Of a stretch of DNA of 64,000 bases, positions 61,571-64,000 are shown one piece after another. The stretch comes from Fremontodendron californicum (taxonomy: Eukaryota; Streptophyta; Magnoliopsida; Malvales; Malvaceae). Every line of letters begins with the position of its first letter. The first letter of the stretch is position 1. The notes beneath the pieces were generated by a model, which was not told the DNA's origin, made no database searches, and saw only the letters and a list, made by a program, of their open reading frames with translations. The stretch spans positions 6,763,001-6,827,000 of the forward strand of contig JAULJL010000027.1 of NCBI GenBank assembly GCA_030761205.1, read 5' to 3'. Both the position numbers and the translations under genes were made by a program.

Positions 61571-62509
61571 CTAACCAACACCCTTTCTTGGCTTTTTAGG
61601 CTTGTTAGGCTCATACATGAAATTTCCCAAATTTATGCGTTTGAGAGGAAGCTTTCTTTGCACAACAGTGGATGCATTCTCCATTACAAGTATTATTCCA
61701 TCATCCTTGGTGGTGCATATCTCATCGAGGAATGGTGCATCTTTTGGTACTTGTTGAATGGCATCCACAAACAAGTTGTTTAAGGTTTCTGGCATGTGTT
61801 GTTCATGTTCTTCCTCCTTGAACTTTGCAAATCTACTAGGAAAAGGTGGAGAAGAAACATTAGTAAAAAGTGGAACCTTAAACGTTACCTCAGGTGCCAA
61901 AATACACTTATTTGGATTTGTGGCTTCATTATCCTCAAGAATAGAATCCATCTCTAATTTTGTCTCATCCTCATCTTGTTCCTCATTCCTCAAGGTCACA
62001 ATAATAGCATCCTCCTTTGGGTTAATAATTGTTTGGGCAGAGAGTTCTTCAGATCTTTGTGCTACCCATACCACCATACTACTAGCCAATAGGCTCATTT
62101 GCCTTTCCAAACTCTGGATACTTGCCCTTGTTTCCTGTTGAAATTGCAAAGTATTAGTAACAAGAGAATCGACAAGATCTTCTAAAGAAGTACCTGAGTT
62201 TTGAGTCATATGTAGTGGCTGAAAAAGATCTGGTTCTTGAGACCATGATTGATTAAATCTAGATGGATGAGTGTAATTGGCATAAGGATCGACTTCTTGG
62301 TAATTTTCTGAGTAGCCATAATTAGTATGATCCCACCATCCCTCATGGTAAGTGTTTGAGTAATGATCATACTGTTGGTCTTGGAACACTTGATGGCCTT
62401 GACATCCTCCCATGGCCAATTGTTGAACTGGGTAGGTGAGATTGGCTTGTTGATTTTCCATGTTCATGTATGCCACCAACTCTTCAAGTGTTAGATTGCT
62501 CAATTCCAT
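61571..62509 (-). CDS. Gag-like protein, element D copy
   Basis: 312 aa from MELSNLTLEE, same as the C copy. A poly-Lys run coded by poly-A precedes this start in frame; its variable length between copies argues against an earlier start. Confidence 0.7.
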   Translation of the reverse strand: MELSNLTLEELVAYMNMENQQANLTYPVQQLAMGGCQGHQVFQDQQYDHYSNTYHEGWWDHTNYGYSENYQEVDPYANYTHPSRFNQSWSQEPDLFQPLHMTQNSGTSLEDLVDSLVTNTLQFQQETRASIQSLERQMSLLASSMVVWVAQRSEELSAQTIINPKEDAIIVTLRNEEQDEDETKLEMDSILEDNEATNPNKCILAPEVTFKVPLFTNVSSPPFPSRFAKFKEEEHEQHMPETLNNLFVDAIQQVPKDAPFLDEICTTKDDGIILVMENASTVVQRKLPLKRINLGNFMYEPNKPKKPRKGVG

Positions 62510-62628
62510 CGTTTTTTTTTTTTTTTTTTTCAAAATTTGATAAGAAAAACTTGTATGTACAAGAAAATAGAACTAATTAGAACTGAAAATAAGAATAAAC
62601 CAAGTAACAAATAAACTAAAGAAAACAA

Positions 62629-62646
62629 TCCCCGGCAACGGCGCCA
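62629..62646 (-). other. Element D primer-binding site
   Basis: TGGCGCCGTTGCCGGGGA motif on the minus strand. Confidence 0.85.
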
Positions 62647-62652
62647 AAAATT

Positions 62653-64000
62653 TGATGCACCCAAAAGAGTGTATCTTATTTAACCTTGCACTAAAAAGAT
62701 AAATTGTAAGTATAGTAGTTAGCAAGGGTCGAGTCCTCAGGGATTGGGTTTTAGTTTATAAGTTAATAGTTTAAAACTTAAATTCAAGAACAATAAAAGA
62801 AAAGGGGTTTTTGAAGCCAGATTTAAACTAAAGGAAATAATAAGAATAAGATGCAAGGCGGTATAACCAGCCAATAAAAATATATATACTAAATTAGGCG
62901 GTATAACCAGCCAATAAAAATATATATACTAAATTAGGCGGTATAACCAGCCAATAAAAATAAAACAAAGTTAATATACAAATTAGGCGGTATAACCAGC
63001 CAATAAAAATAAATATAAAAAATAAGCAAACTAAAAGTAAGAAAACAAATAAGTAAGAAGAATCAAATATGAAAAATATGGTTAAGGTTTCATTCTCCAC
63101 CACTAGACATCATTAAGAATCAATTTCAGATCTATCAATATCAACCAACTATCAAAGTTAACAACCGTAGATAACAACAAGCTCTGTTACCCCAATCTTT
63201 CCTTAGTTTGTCGTTAAATAGAACAAGCTCTCTATTTAATCTCTAACCATTAAACAACCTAGAATAAGCTCTCTAAATTCAATTTAATGGCAGCTTTATG
63301 ATGAGAAAGATAGGTTGATCTAAGCAACAAACACATAAGCTCGGATTGTTCAACTTAGGTTATGTTCCACTTTGCAATTATTGAAAACTTGACCATAATC
63401 ATTAATCACAAATTGCCACTTATGAATAGGAAATCAAGACAATTACACGGATCAAGACTCCTAAACTAGCAATAGATAATTATCAAGATCTATCTAGTTG
63501 TACACCTAAATAAATCTAGACAACATCATGAACAATTCTTGTAGAAGAACATAAGCAACTTTGATAGAAAATTAATGATAGATAGAATCTGAAAATCAAT
63601 CACAAAACATGTCTTAGGGCTTTGAAATCACCCTTAACCAAATAGAAGTTTAGCCTAGCATAGGCATTATAAACATAAACATAAAATTAAAGAAAATCTA
63701 AGAAGAAAATAAAAGAAAGAAAGAAGAAGAGGAAGAATATTAATTATCCAACCTCTTGCTCTCTCTAAAGAAAAAGAAAACTAGAGAAAAGAAAGAAAAC
63801 TAGAGAAAAGAAAGAAGAAGAAAACTTAGAGAATTTTATTAAAATGGCTAATATCCTACCTATGTACAATATGATTCTCTACAATCATCCAAGGCCCTCT
63901 ATTTATACACATTTTGGAGGGCTAAATGACAAGAGACAAGCTTTACAAATTTCAAAGGTAGGTATAATAGGTGGGTGCATTTTTCTAACAATTTTCGTCA
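62653..64000 (-). repeat. Element D 5' LTR (A-type), partial at window end
   Basis: Starts TGATGCACCC and matches the C/D LTR from 55412 closely; about 1.35 kb of about 1.9 kb is inside the window. Confidence 0.88.

Larger units (their letters stand above)
57306..62652 (-). mobile_element. Athila-type element D internal region: non-autonomous, gag-like, NABP-like and LOG genes
   Basis: Bounded by the shared C/D LTR (ending 57305) and an A-type LTR starting at 62653 that runs out of the window. Order on the minus strand: PBS (62646-62629), gag-like ORF, NABP-like ORF, LOG, 3' region with hairpin and PPT (57306-57318). Same structure as A, with no pol. Long stretches are almost identical to C. 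Confidence 0.88.

Overview
This is nuclear DNA from a plant, most likely a eudicot. It is AT-rich and holds one intron-containing host gene with plant-type GT..AG introns (a type-B hexokinase of nine exons). The rest is mostly decayed gene fragments and nested LTR retrotransposons: Ty1/Copia, Ty3/Gypsy of the Tat type, and Athila-type Gypsy. Nothing prokaryotic is visible.

Layout. (1) 1-6.7 kb: duplicated upstream sequence and a complete hexokinase gene (+) whose introns carry two copies of one hAT-like MITE. (2) 6.7-11.3 kb: AT-rich intergenic DNA. (3) 11.3-19.7 kb: a broken F-box/LRR (FBD-type) pseudogene on the minus strand. It is split by a very young non-autonomous Copia element (11752-16544, LTRs identical by eye, TSD GCAAT) whose coding interior is largely replaced by 56-bp and 88-bp tandem repeats. 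A second F-box/LRR fragment lies at about 19.4-19.7 kb. (4) About 21-41 kb: a decayed Tat-like Gypsy element read on the minus strand. It has gag, protease, RT, dual RNase H and integrase, a 74-bp tandem array, and a multi-exon antisense ORF with its own TATA box. A 988-bp solo LTR (TSD CCACC) and Athila-type element A (30929-40381, TSD CACCT) have inserted into it. (5) 41-64 kb: an Athila-type array, also minus strand. It runs: partial internal region C, then an LTR, then complete internal region D, then an LTR that leaves the window. A full-length autonomous-looking Athila element B (43386-55406, TSD TGCAC) sits inside the shared LTR.

The main discovery candidate is the cargo of the Athila family. 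Elements A, B and D each carry two intact intronless genes in the place where Athila elements usually have an env-like ORF. One is a 215-aa LOG-type cytokinin-activating phosphoribohydrolase. The other is a 178-aa protein whose basic motif plus Cys cluster resembles the cysteine-rich nucleic-acid-binding proteins (some of them RNA-silencing suppressors) of vitiviruses and carlaviruses; this gene is also intact in C. B encodes an uninterrupted gag-pol of about 1755 aa next to this pair. A and D lack pol and keep only a gag-like 312-aa ORF, so B-like elements may mobilise them. Inferred order of events: Tat-like element first, then its solo-LTR insertion and Athila A and C/D, then B. B (one LTR difference noticed) and the Copia element (none noticed) are the youngest.
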